Notes: generated from the letters alone by a model not told the origin. Positions 53,936 to 63,227 are shown, counted from the first letter of the stretch. The stretch is 64,000 bases of DNA from Hoyosella subflava DQS3-9A1 (GCF_000214175.1 NC_015564.1:1798001-1862000); one strand, 5' to 3'. Translations and numbers: made by a program.

Positions 53936-54907
53936 TTATTCGGGAATGCGTTCGCCCTGGGTGTGCACGATCGTCACTTCGAGCCACGATGGCACCGTCC
54001 GCTCGAGATCAGACATCAGCACCTCAAGCGGGGGCGGAAGATCAGGGCTTCGCACATCGACGGTGATCCGTGCACCGTTCGAGTCCACGTTCTCAATATG
54101 GCCCCGAGGAGTGTCGGCTATCCAAATGGTGGCGGCCGCCCGCACGTCCGAGACCCACTTCGCAACAACAATCTGAGTCACCGTGTTCACGGTAATGGGG
54201 ATCGCAACGACAACGAGGAACGCTCCTACCGCGAGATACGCGTGTCCGCGCCGGAATGCGCCGTCGTGCTGTGCCGCGGCGGTGTAACCAGAGATCGCGA
54301 GAACGAGGACACATGCGGTGACAAGGGCAGCAACGTTCGAGAGAAAAAGAAGCAGTGCGCCAAGCCCATGAAGGAAATCCCCCGATCCGAAGCATACTCC
54401 AGCCACAGCGAGCGGAGGCACTAGCGAGATGGCGATGGCCACACCCGGAAGGACATCTCCGAGATCACGCCGGGCAATGGCGAATGACCCTGCGAGCCCA
54501 GTCGCGATCGCAGCGACAAGATCCATGACGCGAGGCGAAGTGCGCGAACTAATCTGCGAGTTTTGCATGATGTCCGGGACGTCGAACATCGCGGCAGAAC
54601 CGACAAGACCAATAAGAATGACCACAAGCGCGCCAAGTGCCACTACCGTGGCCGACCGCGCTATCAGTCGAAGTGAGCCGGTGACAACCCCGAGGGCCAT
54701 CCCCAGGATGGGCGTGGATAGCGGCGCGATGATCATTGCGCCGATTACTGTTGCGGTTGAATCGGTAATGACACCGGCGGTTGCGATCACCCCGGAGAGG
54801 GCAAGCATTGTCCAGAACGCAGAACGTTTGGCCTGTATATCGCCTGAATGCAGATCGAGTCGATCGTGCAGTTCATCCAGGGTACGAAGTGCGCTCGCCG
54901 ACATCAC
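53936..54907 (-). CDS. DUF389 / TIGR00341 family membrane protein
   Basis: 323 aa. A short N-terminal helix, then about six transmembrane helices (residues 27-235: SGVIATAGVITDSTATVIGAMIIAPLSTPILGMALGVVTG is the family hallmark), and a soluble C-terminal domain of about 90 residues. Function unknown; no enzyme motif. Sits between msrB and aftC, on the same strand as both. Confidence 0.88.
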   Translation of the reverse strand: MMSASALRTLDELHDRLDLHSGDIQAKRSAFWTMLALSGVIATAGVITDSTATVIGAMIIAPLSTPILGMALGVVTGSLRLIARSATVVALGALVVILIGLVGSAAMFDVPDIMQNSQISSRTSPRVMDLVAAIATGLAGSFAIARRDLGDVLPGVAIAISLVPPLAVAGVCFGSGDFLHGLGALLLFLSNVAALVTACVLVLAISGYTAAAQHDGAFRRGHAYLAVGAFLVVVAIPITVNTVTQIVVAKWVSDVRAAATIWIADTPRGHIENVDSNGARITVDVRSPDLPPPLEVLMSDLERTVPSWLEVTIVHTQGERIPE

Positions 54908-54997
54908 GTGTTGAGTATCGCTGAATCACCTCGCCCGAAGAGCCTGGAACTGGTCGCGATCGTGCAGCAAATCTGCTGTGTGGGCTCGAAGACCTGC

Positions 54998-56263
54998 TCA
55001 GGGGGCTGGCGGTGTCCGGTACTTCGTGGGCACGCCCGCGTACTCCACGTCATCGCGAATATAGGGCGGGTCGAGTCCCTGATCCAGAGTGCCCGCTTTC
55101 CGTGCATCGAGGTAACGGTTCACGAGCACTGTGCAGACCACAATCAGCAGGAGGCTCCACCCGAGCGTCGTGCGGAGGAACTGCAGCGCTTCACCCGTTT
55201 GGCGCCACGGCACCGAGTACCACATGTCGAACGTGAGGAAGCCGTACGCCGCGAGCCATGCGGGCCAGTTCCGCATGACCGAGCGCTTCATGACCACTGT
55301 CATGAGCAGTGGGAAGATCAGCATCGAGTAGTACATCTGGCCGAGCGACCCGAGCAGGAACTGGGCGGTAAGGATCACGCCCGACGCTGTGCACAGGAAG
55401 AAGAGTTCATCGTCGCGGTAGTAGCGGTAGAGCAGCCAGAGCGACGTCAGGGTGATGACCGCGAAGAGTCCGCGAAGTCCGAGGACCATCCAGTCAGGCA
55501 AGCCGTAGTAGACCGCGTTGCCGGAGATTGCACTGTTGAAGTAGTCCCTTGATTCGGCAAGGTAGGGGACGGTTTCGCGCACAAATCGCCCTGGATCTTT
55601 GGACAACGGCCAGGCGATGGCTGTCAGCACCAGCGGAATCCCGAGGGACGCCACAAATGGCTGCCACTGTTTCTTGATGAAAGGGAAGATCAGCAGCGGC
55701 GCCAAGATCGGTTTTATCGCGATCGTTAGCCCCATCGGCACCCCCGCCCACCACAAGCGGCGCTCGAGGAGGAACTTGAGAAACAGAATCTGTGCGAGGA
55801 AGATTAGCCCGTTGATGTTCGTGTAAATGAGCGTGTTAGATACCGTCTCGGTGGAGAACATCGCGAAGATCGTGATGGGCATCGCGACGGACTTCAGGCC
55901 GTAGCCGAACATCTTCAGCAGGTAGTATGCGGCGACCAAAATCCCGATGGCATTGATCACGATGTACAGGCGCCGCGCAAGATCGTAGTCGAGATAACCG
56001 AGCGGAGCGATCATCAGGGTGCCGCTGGGCGGGTAGAGATAGTGCGGGTCTGTCCAGTTGAAGTTGCCGAGGTAGACATCGGTGTAGTTGATGAAGTTGA
56101 CAGCTGCCGTGTAGATCGGCAGAAAGTCGTTGGTCACTGCGCCGTTGAACGCGAGGATGACAGTGCGGTGAATGACCGTCATCACGGCGAGCGGCCACAT
56201 CACCATGCTGATGATGTCCGCCGTGCTCAAAGGCGACCTTGACTTCAACTGTGAGGGAAACAC
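54998..56263 (-). CDS. aftC: alpha-(1->3) arabinofuranosyltransferase AftC
   Basis: 421 aa GT87-type polytopic membrane glycosyltransferase with about ten transmembrane helices. It starts with TADIISMVMWPLAVMTVI, has the conserved loop GAVTNDFLPIYTAAVNFI with the catalytic-type Asp, DPHYLYPPSGTLMIAPLG, and LTIAIKPILAPLLIFPF. AftC adds branching arabinose to arabinogalactan and lipoarabinomannan using decaprenyl-phosphoryl arabinose. Matches Rv2673. A marker for an arabinan-bearing cell wall. Confidence 0.9.
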   Translation of the reverse strand: MFPSQLKSRSPLSTADIISMVMWPLAVMTVIHRTVILAFNGAVTNDFLPIYTAAVNFINYTDVYLGNFNWTDPHYLYPPSGTLMIAPLGYLDYDLARRLYIVINAIGILVAAYYLLKMFGYGLKSVAMPITIFAMFSTETVSNTLIYTNINGLIFLAQILFLKFLLERRLWWAGVPMGLTIAIKPILAPLLIFPFIKKQWQPFVASLGIPLVLTAIAWPLSKDPGRFVRETVPYLAESRDYFNSAISGNAVYYGLPDWMVLGLRGLFAVITLTSLWLLYRYYRDDELFFLCTASGVILTAQFLLGSLGQMYYSMLIFPLLMTVVMKRSVMRNWPAWLAAYGFLTFDMWYSVPWRQTGEALQFLRTTLGWSLLLIVVCTVLVNRYLDARKAGTLDQGLDPPYIRDDVEYAGVPTKYRTPPAP

Positions 56264-56320
56264 GCAGGTAAACTACCCCAAGTCGGACGCGGATGCGGTA
56301 TGCCCCGCCGCACGTCACAT

Positions 56321-57925
56321 TTACGCCGGGCAGGTATTGTCCTCGGGCACCCGGCCGTTGGTGATCATCGCTGCGATGAGCTGAGCGCCGCACTGGGAGT
56401 GGAGAAGTACGCCGTGCCCCATGCCCTGCCAGCCGAGCCGGAAGGTTGGGGCGCCGCTTGCCAGCAGTGATCCTCGCAGATCAGCGCTTGTTCCACGCCC
56501 AGACCAAGGGTCGTTTTCCCCTTCCGCCAAGAGGGTGGGCGCGGACAGTTCGTCCGGGAGTTCTACCGGGTCGATCGCGGGCCACGCTGCACAGAGCAAC
56601 TGCCGCAACGCGAGAACCTCGCCAACGTGGGGATAGTCACTGCGCCAGCCGTCGAGAAGTTCGCGGATGTTCTCGGGGACCGCACGTGTGGTCGCGTCGC
56701 TGCATTGGCCGATGAACTGACCATCATCACCCATGATCGAGTGCATGTCGTAGCTGAGCTGAATCAGCCCATCAGCTGTGCCCCCGCGGGCCGCGGCAAG
56801 TTCCTGGGCGAGCCGCTCCATCCGGTCGTTTGGGGGCTCGCTGCTTTCGCCGAGAGATCCGAGTATCGCGGTGACGACGGCCCCCGGTGTCAGCGGTCCT
56901 GCCTCGCCGGTTGCGGCTCGCTCGAGGAGGCTGCGAATCTCGCCGAGGGGGTCTGGCCCCAGCGGACAATCGATGGATTGGCAGTACGAACCGAACGTCC
57001 CTAAGGCAGCTTCTGCCCCTTCCGCTTGCTGGGCCGCAACAGCGAGTGAGTCAGCACCCGGCATCGAAGGACCCGATTCGGCCACCGCTGGTGCCGAGTC
57101 GATGACCAGCCGCGAGACGCCACTCGGGAACAGCGCAGCATACGCCAGCGCCACCACGGCGCCATTTCCCACTCCCGCGACTGCCAGCGTGTCGACACCC
57201 CAGAAATCACGCAAAGCATCCAGGTCATGGGCCGCGTTGGTCGCGGTGAAGAGGGTTTCCAGAGGTTCGATGTGGTCGGTGCACGCTAACGTCGAGTCCC
57301 GCCCCACAGTTGCGGCAGCGTCAACAGGGTCGCGGCCGGGCGTGCCCGCACCGAGGTCGATCTGCTGCTCCTCCAGAGCGCGGGTGAAACAGCTGACGCG
57401 ATCTGAAAGGCCAGTTCCCCGCCTGTCTACCGCGACAATGGGCCGTTCAGCGAGGATCGCACCGCTCGTCTCCACCATCGTCGCGAGCGCACGGGAGGCG
57501 GGCTGTGAGGCACCCGTCGTCAGAACTAGCGGCGCTACGTCCTCAGGAGTTTCAGCTAATCGCGCCCGTGTCAGCCCGATGTTCAGCCATTCCGCTACCT
57601 GCCCGTCCGGATCTGAAGGTACCGCGAAGGACACGCATTCGAGAGTGACACCGGGCAGGTCGATGTCGAGGTTGTAGTGCGCCAGAACCGTCGCCGTGCA
57701 GTCCTGCCAGCGCATCGCAGTCTGGGGCGCTTCCAGTTCCGGCGGTGTTCCGTCAATCGGGTCGTCGCGCGTCCCAGCTGGCGGAGGGCCGTAATCAATT
57801 GCGACGTCAGGTCTGTTCGAGGGAACCGCCCCACAGGCCGAGGCGAACAAGCAGGCCCCCAACAACAGGGCGAGCACTGCTCTGCACCTTAGCGGTGAGT
57901 GGTCGACCGTGGCGCGGTTCTGCAC
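56321..57925 (-). CDS. TAP-like alpha/beta hydrolase lipoprotein (Rv2672-like)
   Basis: 534 aa. Lipobox LFASAC at about residue 31 gives a lipid-anchored exported protein. The body resembles secreted tripeptidyl aminopeptidases: RPIVAVDRRGTGLSD after the oxyanion region, acid loop AEGENDPWSG and His in WQGMGHGVL. The nucleophile elbow, however, reads AGVGNGAVV, with Gly where Ser is expected. So catalysis is doubtful, or another residue serves. It follows aftC in the same orientation with 57 bp between the aftC start and its stop. Confidence 0.85.
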   Translation of the reverse strand: MQNRATVDHSPLRCRAVLALLLGACLFASACGAVPSNRPDVAIDYGPPPAGTRDDPIDGTPPELEAPQTAMRWQDCTATVLAHYNLDIDLPGVTLECVSFAVPSDPDGQVAEWLNIGLTRARLAETPEDVAPLVLTTGASQPASRALATMVETSGAILAERPIVAVDRRGTGLSDRVSCFTRALEEQQIDLGAGTPGRDPVDAAATVGRDSTLACTDHIEPLETLFTATNAAHDLDALRDFWGVDTLAVAGVGNGAVVALAYAALFPSGVSRLVIDSAPAVAESGPSMPGADSLAVAAQQAEGAEAALGTFGSYCQSIDCPLGPDPLGEIRSLLERAATGEAGPLTPGAVVTAILGSLGESSEPPNDRMERLAQELAAARGGTADGLIQLSYDMHSIMGDDGQFIGQCSDATTRAVPENIRELLDGWRSDYPHVGEVLALRQLLCAAWPAIDPVELPDELSAPTLLAEGENDPWSGRGTSADLRGSLLASGAPTFRLGWQGMGHGVLLHSQCGAQLIAAMITNGRVPEDNTCPA

Positions 57926-57940
57926 CTGCGCGCACCCCTT

Positions 57941-58708
57941 TCACTGGCCTGGCGACTCCCGGGATCGGACCCAGCGCGTGAACACCGTTCCGTCATCCCC
58001 TGACAGCGTATGCGCGAGTCGCATTCTCCGCTGCTGTGGCAGTTCACCAGTTGCGATCCTGCCGCTGCTCCCGGCCGTGAGCACAGGGGTGATGCTCAAA
58101 CAGAGATCATCTACGAGGTCTGCGGCCAGCAGCGCGCCCAGCAGGCTGGGTCCGCCCTCGCATAAGACCTTTCCACGGTTCTGAGAACGGAGAATCCGGA
58201 GGATCTCATGGCTATCGAGGGTGCCGGTCGGGTCAAGTCTGATTTCGTTCACCTCGGCCCCCGCCGCGCGCAGCGCTGCGATGGCGCCGTGTGGCGCGTT
58301 CTCACTGGTGAAAATCAGCGGCGGGACAGCAGTGTCAGTGAAGAGCCGTGAGTGCGGGTCAAGGTTCGCGCTTGCGCTCACGACTGCGATTTGCGGGACA
58401 GCTGACTGCCCAGCCTCGAGTCGTCGCTGCCGAGCATCGTCACTGAGGGCAACGCCCCCGTAGTTTTCCGCCCGAACCGTTCCCGCGCCTACAACGACGA
58501 CGTCGGCGAGTTCCCGCAGCAGACCGAACAGGTGCTTGTCCGTTCCGCTGGAGAGCGCCCCAGACAAACCGCCTGAGGTGACAGCTCCGTCGATACTCGA
58601 AACGAAGTTCACTCGGAGCCATGAAGATTCGGGGTAGCGGTAGATTTGGCGGAGCTCGGCATCGTCGCAGGTAGCTGTGAAATCTGTCGCACATTTGAGG
58701 TACTGCAC
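57941..58708 (-). CDS. pyrimidine reductase family protein (RibD C-terminal domain)
   Basis: 255 aa. RibD_C/dihydrofolate-reductase fold: FVSSIDGAVTSGGLSGALSSGTDKHLF, VVVGAGTVRAENYGG, and KVLCEGGPSLLGALLAADLVDDLCLSITPVL. Deaminase domain absent, so it is a stand-alone reductase like Rv2671, which can act as a DHFR backup. NADPH site present. Starts 15 bp before the TAP-like gene on the same strand. Confidence 0.9.
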   Translation of the reverse strand: MQYLKCATDFTATCDDAELRQIYRYPESSWLRVNFVSSIDGAVTSGGLSGALSSGTDKHLFGLLRELADVVVVGAGTVRAENYGGVALSDDARQRRLEAGQSAVPQIAVVSASANLDPHSRLFTDTAVPPLIFTSENAPHGAIAALRAAGAEVNEIRLDPTGTLDSHEILRILRSQNRGKVLCEGGPSLLGALLAADLVDDLCLSITPVLTAGSSGRIATGELPQQRRMRLAHTLSGDDGTVFTRWVRSRESPGQ

Positions 58709-58742
58709 AGTGTCTATCTGACCACGCGGATACGATGCACGA

Positions 58743-59768
58743 ATGACTGAGCGCCTGATTGACCGGAAACCGGTGATCCCCGCTGATCAACTGGTGGCTC
58801 AAATGGTGCCGCCGCCGATGTTCAACGACGTCAGTTTTGACTCGTACATTCCGGATCCCAAGGAACCATCTCAGTCTGAAGCAGTCCAGACCGCGAGCGA
58901 GTTCGCCAGCGAAGTGGCGAAAAGCAAAAAGGGCAAGCGAGGTCTGTTCGGGCGCAAATCGAAGAATACGACCGGCAGCGGCCTATATCTCGATGGCGGT
59001 TTCGGCGTCGGCAAAACACACTTGCTCGCATCGATCTACCACGCTGCCCCCGAACCGAAAGCCTTCGGCACGTTTGTGGAATTGACCCATGTCGTCGGCG
59101 TTCTCGGCTTCATGAAGGCGGTCGATGAACTGGCCAGCCACTCGGTGCTGTGCATCGACGAGTTTGAACTTGACGATCCCGGTGACACGATGCTGGTGTC
59201 GCGGCTTCTGACGGAGCTTTCGGCGCGCGGCGTCTCAGTCGCAGCGACCTCCAACACGCTGCCGGGCCAACTCGGCGAGGGCCGCTTCGCTGCGCAGGAT
59301 TTCCTCAGAGAGATACGCAAGCTGGCGTCCGTGTTCGAGACGGTACGTGTTGACGGGCCTGACTATCGCCACCGCGACCTGCCGCCGGCCCCCGAACCTA
59401 CGGATCCCGCTGACCTAGAGAAACGAGCGGCCGAAACGCCCGACGCCACCCTCGATGACTTCGACGAGCTGTGCGAGCACCTTAGCAAGCTGCATCCGTC
59501 CCGTTACGGCAAGCTCGTCGAGGGCGTTTCCACCGTATTCCTCGACAATGTCGGTCCTGCTGACGATCAGGCCGTCGCGCTTCGTTTCGTAGTGCTCGCA
59601 GACCGGTTGTATGACTCGAGCATCCCTGTGATCGTGTCGGGTGCACGGCTGGACGAGATCTTCACCGAGGAAATGCTCGCAGGCGGCTATCGCAAGAAGT
59701 ACCTGCGTGCGACGTCACGTTTGCTTGCCCTGTCTCGTTTCGGTGCCGCAGCGAACAACAACACCTAA
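58743..59768 (+). CDS. zapE: AFG1/ZapE-type ATPase
   Basis: 341 aa AAA-type ATPase of the AFG1 (LACE1)/ZapE family. Walker A GGFGVGKTHLLASIYH, Walker B VLCIDEFELDDPGDTM, sensor VAATSNTLPGQLGEGRF, and the conserved FLDNVGPADDQAVALRFVVLADRLYD near the C-terminus. In bacteria it is linked to division or membrane-protein quality control. Divergent from the RibD-like gene; its 3' end overlaps the GNAT by 4 bp. Confidence 0.9.
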   Translation: MTERLIDRKPVIPADQLVAQMVPPPMFNDVSFDSYIPDPKEPSQSEAVQTASEFASEVAKSKKGKRGLFGRKSKNTTGSGLYLDGGFGVGKTHLLASIYHAAPEPKAFGTFVELTHVVGVLGFMKAVDELASHSVLCIDEFELDDPGDTMLVSRLLTELSARGVSVAATSNTLPGQLGEGRFAAQDFLREIRKLASVFETVRVDGPDYRHRDLPPAPEPTDPADLEKRAAETPDATLDDFDELCEHLSKLHPSRYGKLVEGVSTVFLDNVGPADDQAVALRFVVLADRLYDSSIPVIVSGARLDEIFTEEMLAGGYRKKYLRATSRLLALSRFGAAANNNT

Positions 59769-60346
59769 GGCGTTATCTGCAGCGGCAAAGCGAATATGAA
59801 ATCGTGTTCAGTTTCCCCGCCGACGGTGAACGTCTTTGTGCCGGCCTTGGCGAAGCCACTTTTCTGGTAAAAGCGCTGAGCCCGGACGTTAAGTTGGTTG
59901 ACCCCGAGCCACAGCGTGGCTGCGCTCGTCTGGCGCGCGTACTCGATTGCACTGCGCATCAGCAGCGTCGCCGCACCGTTTCCGTGGTGGTGGGGGAGGA
60001 CGTACAGCTTGCTGAGTTCGATCGTGCGCCCTTCCGGCAGTGAGTAGGTACTCTCGCCAGGTGGCAGACCTTCACGCAAGAGCCCATAGCCGATAGCTTC
60101 GCCCCGCTCTCTCGCGACAAAAACCGCGACCGCGACGTCGTGTAGGTACTCGCTGAACCGCGCGGGGGAGAGGTTACGTGTGATGAACGTTGCGATGTCC
60201 GCTCTGGTCGTGTGGGGCGGGCAGGCCAGAGGGAAGGTGACTGCCGCGACGTAGGCGAGTTCACCGGCGTCGGAAGGCGCTGCACGCTCAATTTCCAGGT
60301 CCGCTGGAATCACGTCGGCTGGCGCGGGTGAAGCAACGTCCGTCAT
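59765..60346 (-). CDS. GNAT-family N-acetyltransferase (Rv2669-like)
   Basis: 193 aa. Acetyl-CoA motif A in IELSKLYVLPHHHGNGAATLLMRSAIEYAR (H-x-G-x-G/A), and C-terminal LWLGVNQLNVRAQRFYQKSGFAKAGTKTF typical of GNAT. The substrate is unknown. Overlaps the convergent AFG1 gene by 4 bp. Confidence 0.87.
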   Translation of the reverse strand: MTDVASPAPADVIPADLEIERAAPSDAGELAYVAAVTFPLACPPHTTRADIATFITRNLSPARFSEYLHDVAVAVFVARERGEAIGYGLLREGLPPGESTYSLPEGRTIELSKLYVLPHHHGNGAATLLMRSAIEYARQTSAATLWLGVNQLNVRAQRFYQKSGFAKAGTKTFTVGGETEHDFIFALPLQITP

Positions 60347-60566
60347 CTGCGGGACCCTTTCGTGAACTCATAGTGTTCCCTCAAACCTTGCATGAAAATC
60401 TTGCACCCGTCACGTGCAGAGAAAGCAACGTCGATCGGCCGCGCGGGAGATGCGTTTCTCGACAGATGTTTGGGGCGCCAGCAATGGGTGCGGGGGGTTT
60501 AAGGGCACGGTTGCGGGTAATTCAAGGTTATCCCCGGCTATGGGGCGGGGAGTAGGGAGAGTAGTC

Positions 60567-60740
60567 ATGGCTGACAACGGCGGCGAACGGCTGACGGAGG
60601 AACCGCAGGAGGAACGCGGGGCACCAGGCTCGCGGGACAAAGGGAGCGCCGGCCCCGGAGGGGGACCGGCAGACAGGCCGGCGGGTTCGTTTGACGACGA
60701 GGAGATGCAATCAACAACGGAGGAGGAGCCGACTAGCTGA
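60567..60740 (+). CDS. small acidic disordered protein
   Basis: 57 aa from the ATG at 60567 after GGGAGA. Composition is almost only Gly, Glu, Pro, Asp, Ser and Arg, with GPGGGPADRPAGSFDDEE, no hydrophobic core and no Cys. Similar short proteins occur in actinobacteria near this locus, but I know no function. The frame is open upstream to 60414; the ribosome site supports the shorter form. A terminator follows at 60758. Confidence 0.6.
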   Translation: MADNGGERLTEEPQEERGAPGSRDKGSAGPGGGPADRPAGSFDDEEMQSTTEEEPTS

Positions 60741-60757
60741 CCGCGCACTGGAAAAAC

Positions 60758-60790
60758 AGCTAAGCCCCGGCTTCACCGGGGCTTAGCTGC
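60758..60790. terminator. terminator of the tRNA cluster
   Basis: Exact 14-base arms (60758-60771 and 60777-60790) with a CTTCA loop. On the minus strand it lies just after the tRNA-Val(GAC) CCA end and is followed by TTTTTCC, the form of an intrinsic terminator for the three minus-strand tRNAs. Confidence 0.85.
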
Positions 60791-60798
60791 TCTCACTA

Positions 60799-60873
60799 TG
60801 GTGCGCGATACTGGGATTGAACCAGTGACCTCTTCCGTGTCAGGGAAGCGCTCTCCCACTGAGCTAATCGCGC
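60799..60873 (-). tRNA. tRNA-Val (GAC)
   Basis: Folds as a full cloverleaf: acceptor GCGCGAT, D arm with AGCTCAGTGGGAGAGC, anticodon loop TGACAC (anticodon GAC), T arm GGTTCAATCC. The 3' CCA is encoded. Confidence 0.94.
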
Positions 60874-60888
60874 GGGAACCTCGTAAAG

Positions 60889-60959
60889 AGGTGGAGACGG
60901 GAATCGAACCCGTGTACACGGCTTTGCAGGCCGTTGCCTCGCCACTCGGCCACTCCACC
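60889..60959 (-). tRNA. tRNA-Cys (GCA)
   Basis: Acceptor GGTGGAG/CTCCACC, discriminator U73 as in tRNA-Cys, anticodon loop with GCA between CCT and AAG, T arm GGTTCGATTCC. CCA not encoded. Confidence 0.94.
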
Positions 60960-60984
60960 GTAGGGGGTCAAGCCCAACGTCTTG

Positions 60985-61057
60985 AGCGGATGACGGGATT
61001 CGAACCCGCGACCCTCACCTTGGCAAGGTGATGCGCTACCAGCTGCGCTACATCCGC
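60985..61057 (-). tRNA. tRNA-Gly (GCC)
   Basis: Acceptor GCGGATG/CATCCGC, discriminator U, anticodon stem CACCT/AGGTG with GCC, T arm GGTTCGAATCC. CCA not encoded. Confidence 0.94.
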
Positions 61058-61290
61058 ATGCTCCGTGCCTCCCGGGTTGGTTCCGTTCGGCGGTGCGGTT
61101 GAGAACATTAGCTGAACCCAGCCGCTGAGACAAATCCAAAGTGTGAGGGCGGTGTGTTGCGATCCGCCTTGAGCTGCGCGCCCACCGGTTGCGGTGCAGC
61201 GGCGAACGGACATTGCTCGGACGGTTGGTGGCTAACGTCGCCCCGTGCTATCGTTTCGTCCGCGTCAGAGCTCGACGCATGGCACTCTTT

Positions 61291-61362
61291 GGTCCCGTAG
61301 CTCAGTGGGAGAGCGTTCCGTTCACACCGGAAAGGTCGCTGGTTCAATCCCAGTCGGGACCA
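61291..61362 (+). tRNA. tRNA-Val (CAC)
   Basis: Acceptor GGTCCCG/CGGGACC, D arm TAGCTCAGTGGGAGAGC, anticodon loop with CAC, T arm GGTTCAATCC, discriminator A. On the strand opposite the other three tRNAs. An integrase remnant lies 174 bp downstream, so the 3' half may be an attachment site. Confidence 0.94.
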
Positions 61363-61535
61363 CACTGGAAAACTGCAGATGAGAGACCCTTTCCGGGATT
61401 TCCGGGAATTTCCTTTGCTGTTCCGGGGTTCGTGACTTTTGCAATTTTCGGATGTTGGCCCGCGGCGTTCAGCCGACCACGGCCGGGAACGAGCAGGTAC
61501 CGCAGCTCCTTCTCCCGTGCGGTCCAGCGCGCCCG

Positions 61536-61725
61536 TTACCGCCACAGATCGTCCGGGAACAGGTCGGCGTACGTGTTAGTGCCAGGGCAGCCGAGGCGTG
61601 CCCGAGCAACGTCTGGGCCGCTTTGACGTTCGCGTCGGCGGACAGCGCAAGCGACGCGGCAGTGTGATGAAGATCATGCGGGGTGCTGCGCGTGAACCCG
61701 GGGTCACCGCGTGCCCGGTCGCTTC
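61536..61725 (-). pseudogene. tyrosine-recombinase (phage integrase) C-terminal remnant
   Basis: The minus strand reads GFTRSTPHDLHHTAASLALS then ADANVKAAQTLLGHASAAL, followed after a 1-nt deletion by TYADLFPDDLWR and TAA at 61536. This is the C-terminal box II of actinophage-type integrases (PHDLRHTAAS, LGHASAAMTLDTYADLF with the catalytic Tyr). It is dead twice: the essential Arg of HxxR is His, and the frame is broken before the Tyr. The N-terminal part is missing, with a stop just upstream. It points towards tRNA-Val(CAC). Confidence 0.8.
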
Positions 61726-62065
61726 GACCTCAGTTCGCGCGTGCCGTCCCGACGGGGAGCTGGCACGCGTGGACGGCCCGGGACGAAGACGCGCCTGCGC
61801 GACTCGCCGCGGCGGCACGCAGACCTACCGGGAGGCGTTTATCTCCGTATTCGTCGACCGCACTGATGCAATCGCGCGGGCGATCCGCGAAATATGGCGC
61901 GCCAAGAGGCCGAGCAGAGCGTAGTCATGCGTCCGCCCTAGCCGGTGCGGCCAGAGACCCCTGGTGCCGGTCCGCGGGTACGGCGCGCGTGCGCGCCAGT
62001 CTCAGAGACGCAGCGAACCCGGAATAAGTTCTCCGGGGCGGGGCTCTTACTTATGTGAGTCGCTT
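61726..62065. other. non-coding stretch after the integrase remnant
   Basis: Only short unconvincing frames on either strand; probably eroded integrase and neighbouring element sequence. I see no promoter or repeat I can defend. Confidence 0.4.
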
Positions 62066-62335
62066 TCAGTGCGAGTATCCGTATTCGTCAATCTGCACGG
62101 AGACGCGCTGCTCCTTCTGCATCGCTAACACGATCCAGACGATGCCCCACAGGAGCAGCAAGCCGCAGGTGAGTAGCCCGCCTAGCAGTGTGATGAGCGC
62201 GTGCAGGACGTGGTTGCAGGGCTTGCCGTAGACCACGATTGCACTGAAGTCGGTTTGTGACTCGACGCGCGCGCCCTGGCTCACTTCGTTGTTGAGTGCG
62301 ATGGCAAGGTACTGTCGGCGCATTTCGTCCGGCAT
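62066..62335 (-). CDS. small membrane protein, possibly of phage-element origin
   Basis: 89 aa from ATG at 62335. RRQYLAIALNNEVSQGARVESQ then a soluble stretch and one strong transmembrane hairpin (VLHALITLLGGLLTCGLLLLWGIVWIVLAM), ending VQIDEYGYSH. I have the impression similar small proteins occur in actinobacteria and phages. The frame stays open upstream (PQQSKR before the Met) as far as an AGGAG site near 62378, but no standard start codon follows that site, so the N-terminus may have been lost by mutation. Function unknown. Confidence 0.65.
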   Translation of the reverse strand: MPDEMRRQYLAIALNNEVSQGARVESQTDFSAIVVYGKPCNHVLHALITLLGGLLTCGLLLLWGIVWIVLAMQKEQRVSVQIDEYGYSH

Positions 62336-63227
62336 CCGCTTGGACTGTTGCGGAAGGGACCAATCCGTGTGATGTGAGTTCTCCTGGCTAGCAGCGGGAA
62401 TGAGAGCTTATCCTAAGATCGGTCCGGGAAGTGTCGGGCACACATCAGTGCTGTCCCGCTGCCCTCTCGCCCGCGGCGCTCACTCTGCCCGGTATCTTCA
62501 ACGACCTGGTCGGCACCTCCTCGACCCCGCGAACGACACGCAATGACCCATGTTGACACTACGCTCGCTCAGACGTCGCCTGAGGGTGTTCCCGGCCGCA
62601 CCGACCCGGCTGGCTCCTCACTCCCGGTATCACCGAGACGGAGTTGTGGGACCGGTTCTGAGCCCACTGCGGTACCGTAAATGGAGCAGATGAGCGAGCC
62701 GTCGCCGAGGTGATGTGGGAGGCCCGTGCTGCAGGACCTGCTCGGCCGGCCAGTGACCATTTCCCGCGTCCAGCTCGGTGACATCGCGGGGCACGTGTGC
62801 GTCTCCCCGCGACCTGTCTGCGGCTGATCCGCGAACTCGACACCCCAGGGGAAGGCCAATGAGTCATTCCAGCCATCGATATATCCCAATCGGCGGTGGT
62901 AGTTCATCGCACGGCTAGAGCCACCAGCTTTCCGCCCAATCGAAGATCTCCCGTTCCAGCCCAGTTGGCGTCCATGCTTTTCCCCAATGGGCTGGGTCAT
63001 TGTGGACAGCCTTTGGAATAGCCCCGAGACCTTCGCGGAACGGCTCACCTCAAATTGGGCCCTAAAGAGCCATTTCGCAGGTCAGGAGGTAGAAAGCGCG
63101 GGAAATTGCGCAGATTTGATGTAGGGAACATCATAGTGCCGGGCATGTGAACTGGGGAAATGATGAGACTCGTTTCAGGAAAGCAGCCTATCGTCTACCC
63201 GTTCGGTTTGCCGGTTGCGAACAACCA
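62336..63227. other. gene-poor region
   Basis: About 0.9 kb without a recognisable gene. The longest frames (for example the minus strand 62569-63048) are low-quality and match nothing I know. It fits the decayed element suggested by the integrase remnant. Confidence 0.4.

Noticed and set aside
62569-63048. Minus-strand 159-codon ORF
   Set aside because: Low-complexity shadow composition and no recognisable domain.
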